Source: an uncultured Porphyromonadaceae bacterium (GTDB lineage Bacteria; Bacteroidota; Bacteroidia; Bacteroidales; Muribaculaceae). From it: a stretch of 40,834 nucleotides of DNA. The stretch lies in the NCBI GenBank assembly GCA_937989585.1, contig CALKRW010000038.1, forward strand, positions 1-40,834, written 5' to 3'. Below are positions 16,410-25,260 of the stretch, in pieces. The notes under the pieces were generated by a model, which was not told the DNA's origin, did not search any database, and saw nothing but the letters and a program-made list of their open reading frames with translations. Position numbers and translations under genes: made by a program. Position 1 is the stretch's first letter. Every line of letters starts with the position of its first letter.

Positions 16410-16436
16410 TATACTCCGCTTTTTTCGTTACCTTTG
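16406..16436 (+). promoter_or_regulatory. Bacteroidetes-type promoter of dxr
   Basis: TTTG (16406-16409), 19-base spacer, TACCTTTG (16429-16436): a full consensus match. Start codon of dxr is at 16477. Confidence 0.85.
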
Positions 16437-16476
16437 CACTCATTAATCGCGCGCCCGCGCACATACCTGATAAACC

Positions 16477-17637
16477 ATGCCACAGAAACGTCTCGCAATA
16501 CTCGGTTCGACAGGATCCATCGGAACGCAGACTCTTGAGATTGTCCGCGAATACACCGACCGCTACGCTGTCTCCGTCCTTGCCGCCGGATCGCGTGTTG
16601 ACGAACTCATACAACAGGCCCGCGAGTTCCGGCCCGCGCTTGCGGTCATTGCCCGCGAGGACCTGTATCCCCGACTTCACCAAGCCCTCGCTCCTCTCGG
16701 TATCGAGACAGCCGCCGGACCTGCCGCTCTTGCCGACGCCGTGACACGCGACGATGTCGATATGGTGGTCACGGCCACTGTCGGATTCTCCGGACTGGTG
16801 CCGACTGCACGTGCGATAAAGGCCGGCAAGGACATAGCCCTGGCCAACAAGGAGACCCTGGTTGTCGCTGGCGACATCATAAACCGGCTGCTCGGACACT
16901 CGGCCTCACGACTGTTCCCTGTCGACTCCGAGCATTCGGCTATAGCCCAGTGCCTCATGGGCGAGGACCCCGAATCGGTGCGCCGCCTCATCATAACCGC
17001 CTCCGGCGGTCCGTTCCGCACATGGGATGCCGCACGCATCGCCGGGGCCACTGCCTCCGACGCACTGAAACATCCCAACTGGTCGATGGGCGCGAAAATC
17101 ACAGTTGACTCCGCCTCCATGCTTAACAAGGCCTTCGAAATCATCGAGGCATATCATCTCTTCGGTTTGGACCGCAAGCGCATACGTGCCGTTGTCCATC
17201 CACAGTCCATAGTCCATTCCATGGTCGAATTCAAGGACGGTGCTGTCAAGGCGCAGTTGGGAGTCCCCGACATGAAACTGCCCATAGCCTTTGCCCTCGG
17301 CGAGAAGACACGTCTCGACCGTGTCGCTCCCCGCCTGAGTCTCGCCAACATCGCCGCCCTCACCTTCGAGGAGCCGGATGTCGAGCGTTTCCCCTGTCTG
17401 GGGCTTGCCCAGGTCGCGCTTGAGCGCGGTGGCAGCACGGCATGTGTCATCAACGCCGCCAACGAAGTCGCCAATGCCGCCTTCCTGCACGATGCCATAC
17501 CCTTCGGCATGATTTATCCCGCAATCGAGTTCGCTCTGGAGAAGATGCCCTTCACGCCTTCTCCATCACTCGATGACCTGATGGACATCGATTCGCAGGC
17601 ACGCGCAATAACTTCAGAATTCATCTCCTCAAAATAA
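16477..17637 (+). CDS. dxr: 1-deoxy-D-xylulose 5-phosphate reductoisomerase
   Basis: Converts DXP to 2-C-methyl-D-erythritol 4-phosphate with NADPH, the committed step of the MEP isoprenoid pathway. 386 residues, normal length. Rossmann loop GSTGSIGTQTLEIV (10-23), ALANKETLVVAG, metal/substrate site FPVDSEHSAIAQCL, the flexible loop ITASGGPFR, HPNWSMGAKITVDSASMLNK, and HPQSIVHSMVEFKDGAVKAQ. All key residues are present. First gene of a likely dxr-rseP-methyltransferase operon with 21-base and 4-base gaps. Confidence 0.98.
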   Translation: MPQKRLAILGSTGSIGTQTLEIVREYTDRYAVSVLAAGSRVDELIQQAREFRPALAVIAREDLYPRLHQALAPLGIETAAGPAALADAVTRDDVDMVVTATVGFSGLVPTARAIKAGKDIALANKETLVVAGDIINRLLGHSASRLFPVDSEHSAIAQCLMGEDPESVRRLIITASGGPFRTWDAARIAGATASDALKHPNWSMGAKITVDSASMLNKAFEIIEAYHLFGLDRKRIRAVVHPQSIVHSMVEFKDGAVKAQLGVPDMKLPIAFALGEKTRLDRVAPRLSLANIAALTFEEPDVERFPCLGLAQVALERGGSTACVINAANEVANAAFLHDAIPFGMIYPAIEFALEKMPFTPSPSLDDLMDIDSQARAITSEFISSK

Positions 17638-17658
17638 GTACGCACACACAAACCAACG

Positions 17659-19134
17659 ATGGAAACATTTCTTATCAAGGCAGCCCAGCTCATGCTGGCA
17701 TTCGTGATTCTGGTCACCATCCACGAACTGGGCCACTATATTTTCGCACGCATCCACGGGATGCGCGTCGACCGATTCTACCTCTTTTTCAACCCCTGGT
17801 TCTCGCTTGCCAAGTATGACCCGCGCAAGGGTACATTGCAGATCATAGCCTGGACCAAGAAGAAGAAAGTACATAACGCCGAAGGCAAGGAAGTCGAGGA
17901 AGAAGAGCCTCGCGCATTGAAGACCTTCCATGTCTCGAAACCTCATCCCGCCAAACCCGGAGCCAAGTCCGGCTGGCGTGACACATTGTGGGGACTCGGA
18001 TGGCTGCCCCTCGGCGGCTATTGCTCGATTGCCGGCATGGTCGACGAGACCAGCGACGCCGACTCGCTCTCAAAAGAGCCCGAGGATTGGGAATTCCGTG
18101 CCAAGAAGCCTTTCCCGCGTCTCATGGTGATGGTCGCCGGTGTCCTCTTCAATTTCATACTCGCCATCATCATCTACATCGGCATTGCCTGGTACTGGGG
18201 CGACCGCGTTGTCCAGTACCGAGACACCGCCGAGGGCTTCGACTACGTCGAGCAACTCGAGAAGGCCGGTTATCAGAAGGGCGACATTCCCCTCACGGTC
18301 AACGGTGAGGAACTAGACGCCAAGGACGGTCAGGCCACATGGAACATGCTCCAGGACGGAGCCGTTGTCAAGGTACTCCGCAACCACACTGACACGGTCA
18401 CAATTGTCAATCCCAAAGGCACCCTCGAGTCGCTTGCAAAACTCGAGTCTCCCTCGATGTCGCCCCGTTTCCCCGTGCTGATCGGCCAGATTGTCCCCGG
18501 CGAGAACGCTGCCAAGGCCGGAATCCGTGCGGGCGACCGCATTGTCAAGGTCAACAATGACACGACCCCGGCTTTCTCTGACTTCACTCCCGTGCTGATG
18601 AAGAACAAGGGGAAGGATGTCGACCTCACCATTCTTCGTGACGGCAAGACCATCCATCTGACCTGTGCCGTCAACGACGATGGCAAGATTGGCGTGCAGA
18701 TGAAACCCATCAACGAGATTTATCCCGTCGAGGAAGTCCGTTACAGTTTCTTCCAGTCCGTCCCCAAGGGCATAGGCGACGGAACCGACCGGCTTGTCAC
18801 TTATGTTTCATCCCTTAAACTGCTCTTCACCAAGACCGGTGCCGAGAGTCTCGGTGGCTTCGGCGCCATCGGAAACCTCTATCCCGACCAGTGGAACTGG
18901 TATTCGTTCTGGCAGATTACGGCCTTCCTTTCCGTGATTCTTGCCTTCATGAACATTCTGCCGATTCCGGCCCTTGACGGCGGCCATGTGGTTTTCGTCC
19001 TCTGGGAGATAATCACGCGCCGCAAGCCGTCCATCAAGGTGCTTGAATATGCACAGATGATCGGTATGGCATTCCTCTTCCTCCTGCTCATATACGCCAA
19101 CGCCAACGATATATATCGTTTCTTCATAAAATAG
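17659..19134 (+). CDS. rseP: Site-2 intramembrane metalloprotease RseP
   Basis: Cleaves membrane-embedded anti-sigma factors and remnant signal peptides. 491 residues. TM1 carries the zinc site HELGH (22-26). The last TM region has LDGGH (439-443), which supplies the third metal ligand. A PDZ domain lies around 265-340 (IGQIVPGENAAKAGIRAGDR). Four hydrophobic segments as expected. A Lys/Glu-rich insertion (KKKKVHNAEGKEVEEEE) sits after the first TM. The dxr-rseP neighbourhood is common in Bacteroidetes, and an ECF sigma circuit lies directly upstream. Confidence 0.97.
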   Translation: METFLIKAAQLMLAFVILVTIHELGHYIFARIHGMRVDRFYLFFNPWFSLAKYDPRKGTLQIIAWTKKKKVHNAEGKEVEEEEPRALKTFHVSKPHPAKPGAKSGWRDTLWGLGWLPLGGYCSIAGMVDETSDADSLSKEPEDWEFRAKKPFPRLMVMVAGVLFNFILAIIIYIGIAWYWGDRVVQYRDTAEGFDYVEQLEKAGYQKGDIPLTVNGEELDAKDGQATWNMLQDGAVVKVLRNHTDTVTIVNPKGTLESLAKLESPSMSPRFPVLIGQIVPGENAAKAGIRAGDRIVKVNNDTTPAFSDFTPVLMKNKGKDVDLTILRDGKTIHLTCAVNDDGKIGVQMKPINEIYPVEEVRYSFFQSVPKGIGDGTDRLVTYVSSLKLLFTKTGAESLGGFGAIGNLYPDQWNWYSFWQITAFLSVILAFMNILPIPALDGGHVVFVLWEIITRRKPSIKVLEYAQMIGMAFLFLLLIYANANDIYRFFIK

Positions 19135-19138
19135 CAAT

Positions 19139-20356
19139 ATGGCCCGTTATCCTGAAATAAGACTTAAACGCGGCAAGGAGGACTCGCTTGACCGCTTCCA
19201 TCCCTGGGTTTTCTCCGGAGCGGTCGCCGACCGTCCCGCTGACCTTGCCGAAGGCGATCTCGTCAGCGTCGTTGCCTCCGACGGACGTCTTCTCGGAGTC
19301 GGACATTTCCAGATAGGTTCGATACTCGTGCGCATGCTCTCGTTCGACGATACCGAGATTGGCCCCGACTTCTACCGTTCCCGTCTTGAGGACGCCTTCA
19401 GGATGCGGCAGGCCCTCGGGTTGATGCGCGGGGACAACGATGCCTTCCGTCTGGTTCACGGCGAGGGTGACTTCCTGCCCGGACTCATTGTCGACATATA
19501 TGGACCCACTGCAGTCATGCAGGCTCACTCGCCGGGCATGCACTTCGCCCGCGAGATTATAGCCGACGCGCTCATGGCCATCGACGGACTGGGCCTGAAG
19601 AGCGTCTACTACAAGTCGGAGACAACTCTCCCCTACAAGGCGCGCCTCGATCCCGTCAACGACTACATCCGCGGTTCTTTCTCCGGCGACCTCGCCACCG
19701 AGAACGGCCTGCGTTTCCATGTCGACTGGCTCAAGGGCCAGAAGACCGGTTTCTTCGTCGACCAGCGTGACAACCGCTCCCTGCTCGAGCGCTATGCCCG
19801 CGGTCGCCGTGTCCTCAACACATTCTGCTACACGGGTGGATTCTCGGTCTTCGCTCTGCGCGGAGGCGCCGCTTCGGTCGACTCGGTCGACTCCTCGGCC
19901 AAGGCCATTTCGCTCACCGACGCGAATGTCGCCCTGAATTTCGGTCCCGGTGCTCCCTATGCCGCGATGTACCCCGATGGCGTTCCGCACAATTCATTTG
20001 CAGTGGACGCCTTCAAGTTCCTCGACGGCGTGGAGGATGGACGCTACGATCTCGTGGTCCTCGACCCTCCGGCTTTTGCCAAGCACCGCTCTGCCATACG
20101 CAACGCCCTGCGCGGTTACCAGCGTCTCAACGCCTCGGCTATCTCGCGCATCGCTCCGGGCGGAATCCTCTTCACCTTCTCCTGCTCGCAGGCTATCACC
20201 AAGGAACAGTTCCGCCTCACCGTTTTCTCGGCAGCCGCTCAGACAGGCCGCCGCGTGCGCATACTCCATCAGTTGCACCAGCCCGCCGACCACCCGATCA
20301 ACATCTACCATCCCGAGGGCGAGTACCTCAAGGGCCTCGTCCTTTATGTAGAGTGA
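19139..20356 (+). CDS. Class I SAM-dependent rRNA (cytosine-C5) methyltransferase, RlmI/YccW-like
   Basis: 405 residues. N-terminal PUA domain (about 1-75: HPWVFSGAV, VVASDGRLLGVGHF), a middle domain with RLVHGEGDFLPGLIVDIYG, and a Rossmann methyltransferase (about 190-405). Motif I is NTFCYTGGFSVFALRGGA and the VLDPPAFAK motif is near 305-313. GQKTGFFVDQRDNR is the family hallmark. The late Cys of FTFSCSQAI fits the RlmI catalytic layout. E. coli RlmI makes m5C1962 in 23S rRNA; the exact target here is inferred. It starts four bases after rseP. Confidence 0.92.
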   Translation: MARYPEIRLKRGKEDSLDRFHPWVFSGAVADRPADLAEGDLVSVVASDGRLLGVGHFQIGSILVRMLSFDDTEIGPDFYRSRLEDAFRMRQALGLMRGDNDAFRLVHGEGDFLPGLIVDIYGPTAVMQAHSPGMHFAREIIADALMAIDGLGLKSVYYKSETTLPYKARLDPVNDYIRGSFSGDLATENGLRFHVDWLKGQKTGFFVDQRDNRSLLERYARGRRVLNTFCYTGGFSVFALRGGAASVDSVDSSAKAISLTDANVALNFGPGAPYAAMYPDGVPHNSFAVDAFKFLDGVEDGRYDLVVLDPPAFAKHRSAIRNALRGYQRLNASAISRIAPGGILFTFSCSQAITKEQFRLTVFSAAAQTGRRVRILHQLHQPADHPINIYHPEGEYLKGLVLYVE

Positions 20357-20396
20357 ATTCATCTCCAAAGCAATTACCCACCTTAACTTTACATAA

Positions 20397-22400
20397 ATGT
20401 CAACCACAAGCAAGGCAGCAATGGCTCTCGCCGGCTGCGCAATGACTCTTTCCGCTATGGCTCAAGACTCCAGGCCCTTTGACTATCATGCCGACCGTTT
20501 TGCCGACATCGAGGTCCTGCGCTATCAGGTTCCCGATTTCGAAAACCTGTCGCTCAATCAGAAACTCCTCGTCTACCATCTCACCGAGGCCGCTCTCGCC
20601 GGCCGCGACATCCTCTGGGATCAGAACTGCGAGGCCAACCTCCGTCTCCGTCCCGTCCTCGAGAAAATCTACACTTCCTACGAGGGCGACCGCAACTCTG
20701 CCGACTTCAAGGCTTTCGAGAAATATCTCAAGCAGGTATGGTTTGCCAATGGCATACATCACCACTACTCGATGGACAAGTTCAAGCCCGAGTTCTCCCG
20801 CGGTTTCTTCGAGGTTGAGTATGCACGCAATTTCAAGGACAAGGATCTCGGCGCATATCTCGCTGAAGTCATCTTCAATCCCAACATCTACCCCAAGCGC
20901 GTCAACCAGGCCGCCGGTCAGGACCTTATCGAGACTTCTGCCTGCAACTTCTACGGTCCTGGCGTGACACAGCCCGAGGTCGAGGCATATTACGCCGCCA
21001 TCAAGGACACTACCGACCTCACCCCCATCAGTTACGGCCTCAACTCCCGTCTCGTCAAGAAGGACGGCAAACTCGTCGAGGAGAAATACAAGGTCGGCGG
21101 ACTCTACTCCAAGGCCATCGAGCGTATTGTCAGGAACCTTGAGAAGGCTCAGAAGTATGCCGAGAACGATGCTCAGCGCGCGACCATTTCCACTCTTGTC
21201 GATTACTACAGGTCCGGCGACCTCAGGGGATGGGACGAGTATTCTATTCTATGGGCCGATGACACAGCATCTAAGGTTGACTTCATCAACGGTTTCATCG
21301 AGACCTATGGCGATCCCCTCGGAATGAAGGGCTCATGGGAGTCTATCGTCAATTTCAAGGACGAGAAGGCAAGCCACCGCACCGAGGTTATCTCGAGCAA
21401 CGCCCAGTGGTTCGAGGACCGCTCGCCGGTCGACCCGCGCTTCCGTAAGCCGAAGGTCAAGGGCGTTTCCGCCAAGGTCATCACCGCCGCCATTCTTGCC
21501 GGCGATTCCTATCCTGCAACCCCCATCGGCATCAATCTCCCCAACGCTGACTGGATTCGTGCAGCCCACGGTTCGAAGTCGGTGACACTTGAGAACATCA
21601 CCCGTGCATACGACGAGGCTGCCCACGGCAACGGCTTCAACGAGGAGTTCGTCATTGACGCCCCCACCGCCGACCTCATGAACAAATACGGTTTCGTTAC
21701 CGACAATCTCCACACCGACCTCCACGAGTGTCTCGGTCACGGTTCCGGTCAGCTCCTTCCCGGCACAGACCCCGACGCGATGAAGGCTCACGGCTCTACT
21801 CTCGAGGAGACTCGCGCCGACCTTTTCGCGCTCTACTATCTTGCCGACCCGAAACTCATCGAACTCGGCCTGCTCGACAATCCTGATGCCTATAAGGCCG
21901 AATATTACAAGTACATGCTCAACGGCCTGATGACCCAACTCGTCCGCATCGAGCCGGGCAAGGACATCGAGGAGGCTCACATGCGCAACCGTCAGTTGAT
22001 TGCCGCATGGGCGCTCGAGCATGGCAAGAAGGATAACGTTGTCGAACTCGTCAAGAAAGACGGCAAGACTTATGTCCGGATCAACGACTACCGGAAACTT
22101 CGTGACCTCTTCGGTCAGTTGCTCGGCGAAATCCAGCGCATCAAGTCCGAAGGCGATTACGAGGCCGGAGCCGCTCTTGTCGAAAAGTACGCCGTTAAGG
22201 TCGACCCCAATCTCCACCGCGAGGTCCTCGAGCGTTACTCTCACCTCAATATCGCTCCCTACAAGGGCTTCGTCAACCCCGTTTACGAACTTCTCGTAAA
22301 TCCAGACGGAACTCCTTCTGACGTTCGCGTTACCTATGGCGAGGCCTATCCCGACCAGATGCTTCGCTATGCCCGCGACTACTCTCCGCTGACTAAGTAA
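20397..22400 (+). CDS. Dipeptidyl peptidase III-like metallopeptidase (family M49)
   Basis: Zinc exopeptidase releasing dipeptides from peptide N-termini. 667 residues, close to bacterial DPP III. The M49 zinc motif HExxGH is HECLGH (443-448), followed by GSGQL, and the second motif is EETRAD (470-475). The N-terminus is export-like: MSTTSKAAMALAGCAMTLSAMAQ; either signal peptidase I cleavage at AMA-Q or a lipobox LAGC at 11-14 is possible. A TAACTTTA box five bases before the ATG may be a promoter. Single gene with a hairpin after it. Substrate range is not readable. Confidence 0.93.
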   Translation: MSTTSKAAMALAGCAMTLSAMAQDSRPFDYHADRFADIEVLRYQVPDFENLSLNQKLLVYHLTEAALAGRDILWDQNCEANLRLRPVLEKIYTSYEGDRNSADFKAFEKYLKQVWFANGIHHHYSMDKFKPEFSRGFFEVEYARNFKDKDLGAYLAEVIFNPNIYPKRVNQAAGQDLIETSACNFYGPGVTQPEVEAYYAAIKDTTDLTPISYGLNSRLVKKDGKLVEEKYKVGGLYSKAIERIVRNLEKAQKYAENDAQRATISTLVDYYRSGDLRGWDEYSILWADDTASKVDFINGFIETYGDPLGMKGSWESIVNFKDEKASHRTEVISSNAQWFEDRSPVDPRFRKPKVKGVSAKVITAAILAGDSYPATPIGINLPNADWIRAAHGSKSVTLENITRAYDEAAHGNGFNEEFVIDAPTADLMNKYGFVTDNLHTDLHECLGHGSGQLLPGTDPDAMKAHGSTLEETRADLFALYYLADPKLIELGLLDNPDAYKAEYYKYMLNGLMTQLVRIEPGKDIEEAHMRNRQLIAAWALEHGKKDNVVELVKKDGKTYVRINDYRKLRDLFGQLLGEIQRIKSEGDYEAGAALVEKYAVKVDPNLHREVLERYSHLNIAPYKGFVNPVYELLVNPDGTPSDVRVTYGEAYPDQMLRYARDYSPLTK

Positions 22401-22424
22401 AACTTACATACCCGTAAATATGCC

Positions 22425-22457
22425 GGACGGGCTGCATCCTCAGGATTCAGCCCGTCC
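22425..22457 (+). terminator. Hairpin between convergent genes
   Basis: GGACGGGCTG (22425-22434) / CAGCCCGTCC (22448-22457), 13-base loop, between the M49 peptidase and tyrS. No clear U-tract on either side. Confidence 0.55.
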
Positions 22458-22482
22458 GCTGTATATTGGCCTGTTGCTTTGT

Positions 22483-23778
22483 TTACTTTGCGATAAGCAG
22501 CATGTAGTTCTTCTTGCCTTTCTGCAGGAGGACATACTTGCCGTTGAGAAGCATTTCTTCGGTCAGCGGGGTATAGACGTCGGTCACTTTCTCCTTGTTG
22601 ATGGCGAAACCGTTGCCCTGGGCGAGTTTGCGGAGTTCGCCCTTAGAGGCGAACACGGGTGCCATGTCGACGATGGCGTCGGCTATCTTGGTGCCGTCGC
22701 TGAAGTGCTCGCGGGGAATCTCATAGGTGGGGACACCGTCGAATACGTCGAGCAGTGTCTGTTCGTCAAGATGGTGGAGTGCTTCGGCGGCCTTGTTCGA
22801 GAAAAGTATCTGTGATGCCTCCACAGCGGCCTCGTATGCCTCGGCGCTGTGTACCATGGTGGTGATTTCCTTGGCGAGGCGTTTCTGCATGGGACGCTGG
22901 CCCGGGTCGGCAGCCTGTTCTGCGGCGAGTGCGGCGATTTCTTCCTGATTGAGTTCGGTGAATATCTTCAGGTACTTCTCGGCGTCGGCGTCCGACACGT
23001 TCAGCCAGAACTGATAGAATTTGTACGGCGACGTGTAGCGCGGGTCAAGCCATACGTTGCCCGATTCGGTCTTGCCGAATTTGCCGCCGTCGGCTTTGGT
23101 TATCAGCGGACAGGTGATGGCGAAGGCGTCTTCCTTGCCGAGCATGCGGCGGATGAGTTCGGTGCCGGTGGTCATGTTGCCCCACTGGTCCGAGCCGCCC
23201 AGCTGGATGTGGCAGTCGTTCTCCTCGTACAGGTGCATGAAGTCGTAAGCCTGAAGCAACTGGTATGAGAACTCGGTGAACGACATGCCGTCGCGGGTCT
23301 CGCCCGACAGACGTTTCTTTACCGAGTCCTTGGCCATCATGTAGTTGACGGTTATGTGCTTGCCTATGTCGCGGATGAATCCCAGGAACGAGAAGTCCTT
23401 CATCCAGTCGTAGTTGTTCACCATGAGGGCGGCGTTCGGTGCGTCCGAGTCGAAGTCAAGGAACTTGGCCAGTTGACGCTTGATGCATTCCTGGTTGTGG
23501 CGCAGTGTCTTTTCGTCGATGAGTTTGCGTTCCTGCGACTTCATCGACGGGTCGCCTATCATGCCGGTGGCGCCGCCGACGAGAGCGATGGGGCGGTGGC
23601 CCGCACGCTGGAAGTGTTTGAGCATCATCACGCCTACAAGGTGGCCTATGTGAAGCGAGTCCGCTGTCGGGTCAATGCCGACATATGCCGTGTTCATGCC
23701 TTTTTTCAATTGGTCCTCGACGCCGGGCATCGTGCTGTGTATCATGCCGCGCCATGTGAGTTCTTGAATAAAGTCCAT
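22483..23778 (-). CDS. tyrS: Tyrosyl-tRNA synthetase
   Basis: Charges tRNA-Tyr. 431 residues. The class I HIGH motif is in SLHIGHLVGVMMLKHFQRAG, the tyrosine pocket in YQLLQAYDFMHLYEENDCHI and GGSDQWGNMTTG, and the second signature is KFGKTESGNVW (KFGKS type, usual for TyrRS). The C-terminal S4-like RNA-binding domain is present (MLLNGKYVLLQKGKKNYMLL). Complete; start ATG 23778. Confidence 0.98.
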   Translation of the reverse strand: MDFIQELTWRGMIHSTMPGVEDQLKKGMNTAYVGIDPTADSLHIGHLVGVMMLKHFQRAGHRPIALVGGATGMIGDPSMKSQERKLIDEKTLRHNQECIKRQLAKFLDFDSDAPNAALMVNNYDWMKDFSFLGFIRDIGKHITVNYMMAKDSVKKRLSGETRDGMSFTEFSYQLLQAYDFMHLYEENDCHIQLGGSDQWGNMTTGTELIRRMLGKEDAFAITCPLITKADGGKFGKTESGNVWLDPRYTSPYKFYQFWLNVSDADAEKYLKIFTELNQEEIAALAAEQAADPGQRPMQKRLAKEITTMVHSAEAYEAAVEASQILFSNKAAEALHHLDEQTLLDVFDGVPTYEIPREHFSDGTKIADAIVDMAPVFASKGELRKLAQGNGFAINKEKVTDVYTPLTEEMLLNGKYVLLQKGKKNYMLLIAK

Positions 23779-23879
23779 TTCTGTCTTATGTTCGTTTAAT
23801 TATATTTTAATCAGTGATTATTATGTCTACACCCGAATGGATGTTCACACCTATATTATGTTATATTTACACCTGTAGG

Positions 23880-23898
23880 GACGCACGGCCCGTGCGTC
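23880..23898. repeat. Short near-perfect palindrome, REP-like
   Basis: GACGCACGG, one C, CCGTGCGTC, preceded by TGTAGG. Lies between tyrS and the aminotransferase gene. Similar GGACGCACGGnCCGTGCGTC units recur between genes in many Bacteroidales genomes as I remember; here only one copy is seen. Confidence 0.5.
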
Positions 23899-23922
23899 AA
23901 CCTGATTGTCCATGGGAAAAAA

Positions 23923-25116
23923 TCACTTCAACCGACCGAGCGCCTCACGGATTCGCTTCATCGCCTCGGCGATGTTCTCGTCCGATGTGGCGTAACTCAG
24001 GCGCAGATAGCCAGGAGCCGAGAAAGCGTCGCCCGATACGGTTGCCACGTGGGCCTTGTCGAGCAGATACAGGGCCAGGTCGCCGGCGTCCTTGATTGTC
24101 GTCTCGCCGTCGCTCTTGCCGAAGTACGACGAGACCTCGGGGAACAGATAGAACGCTCCCTGCGGAAAATTGACCTTCCAGCCCGGAATCTCGCGGGCAA
24201 GGCTGACAACGAGGTCGCGCCGGCGTTCAAAAGCCTTGCGCATATCCTCCACGCACTTCTGCGAGCCGGTGTATGCGGCCTCGGCGGCCTTCTGGGCTAT
24301 CGACGAGGCGCCCGAGGTGTACTGGCCCTGGAGTTTGGTGACAGCCTTCGAGAGCCACAGCGGAGCGGCGCAGTATCCGATACGCCAGCCTGTCATCGCA
24401 TAAGCCTTCGACACGCCGTTGATTATGACAGTGCGGTCTGCAATCTGTTCGAACGAGCCCATTGACACGAACTTGCCCGTGAAATTGATGTGCTCGTATA
24501 TTTCGTCGGCTATGACAACAACCTCCGGATGCTTGGCAAGCACGTCGACAATACCTTTCAGTTCCTCGCCGCTGTACACCGAGCCTGTCGGGTTCGACGG
24601 CGAGCAGAAGATGATGGCGCGGGTCTTGGGGGTGATTGCGGCCTCCAGTTGGGCGGGAGTGATCTTGAAGTCCGACTCGATGGTTGTGGGAATGGTCACA
24701 GCCTTGCCGCGGGCCAGTTTCACCATCTCCACGTAACTTACCCATGCCGGGGTAGGGATGAGGACCTCCTCGCCGGGGTTGACCAGCGACAGGATGACAT
24801 TGCACAGAGCCTGCTTCGCGCCGTTCGACACCACGATCTGGGCGGCATCGAAAGTCAGGCCGTTCTCGCGGGCCAGTTTGTCGGCAATAGCCTTGCGCAG
24901 CGACATATAGCCCGGAACCGGGCTATAGAACGTATAGTTCTCGTCGATGGCGCGTTTGGCAGCCTCCTTAATGTGCTCCGGGGTATTGAAGTCAGGTTCC
25001 CCCACAGACAGGTTGATTACGTCCACGCCCGAAGCGCGGAGTTCGGCGCTCTTCTGCGACATGGCGAGAGTGGCCGACTGGGCCAGCGAGGCCACGAGGT
25101 CCGATATATTGTTCAT
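23923..25116 (-). CDS. Aspartate-type class I PLP aminotransferase
   Basis: 397 residues, fold type I, AAT_I family, probably aspartate/oxaloacetate. Motifs: SVGEPDFNTPEHIKEAA, YTFYSPVPGYMSLRKAIADK, the PLP phosphate site VSNGAKQALCN, CSPSNPTGSVYS (Asn that binds PLP O3'), ADEIYEHINF, the Schiff-base lysine in INGVSKAYAMTGWRIGY, and the substrate arginine in GYLRLSYATS. The start is ATG 25116 rather than 25152, because the latter lies upstream of the promoter's -7 box. The role in aspartate metabolism is inferred from the family. Confidence 0.94.
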   Translation of the reverse strand: MNNISDLVASLAQSATLAMSQKSAELRASGVDVINLSVGEPDFNTPEHIKEAAKRAIDENYTFYSPVPGYMSLRKAIADKLARENGLTFDAAQIVVSNGAKQALCNVILSLVNPGEEVLIPTPAWVSYVEMVKLARGKAVTIPTTIESDFKITPAQLEAAITPKTRAIIFCSPSNPTGSVYSGEELKGIVDVLAKHPEVVVIADEIYEHINFTGKFVSMGSFEQIADRTVIINGVSKAYAMTGWRIGYCAAPLWLSKAVTKLQGQYTSGASSIAQKAAEAAYTGSQKCVEDMRKAFERRRDLVVSLAREIPGWKVNFPQGAFYLFPEVSSYFGKSDGETTIKDAGDLALYLLDKAHVATVSGDAFSAPGYLRLSYATSDENIAEAMKRIREALGRLK

Positions 25117-25138
25117 AGTCAAAAGTTTTTTACCTCTG

Positions 25139-25169
25139 CAAATGTACAACATTTTTCCCTCACCGCAAA
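25139..25169 (-). promoter_or_regulatory. Bacteroidetes-type promoter of the aminotransferase gene
   Basis: Minus strand TTTG (25166-25169), 19-base spacer, TACATTTG (25139-25146). Transcription would start about 15 bases before ATG 25116. Confidence 0.85.
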
Positions 25170-25185
25170 ACCCGCAGGCACTCCC

Positions 25186-25239
25186 TATAAAAAAGAGACA
25201 CCGGCCATAGGGACGGCTTAGCGCCTGTATGGCCGGTGT
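25186..25239 (-). terminator. Terminator of the lipoprotein gene
   Basis: 11-base perfect arms ACACCGGCCAT (25198-25208) / ATGGCCGGTGT (25229-25239) with a 20-base loop. On the minus strand TCTCTTTTTTA follows. Confidence 0.85.
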
Positions 25240-25260
25240 TGTTCGGTTTTACGGATAGAC

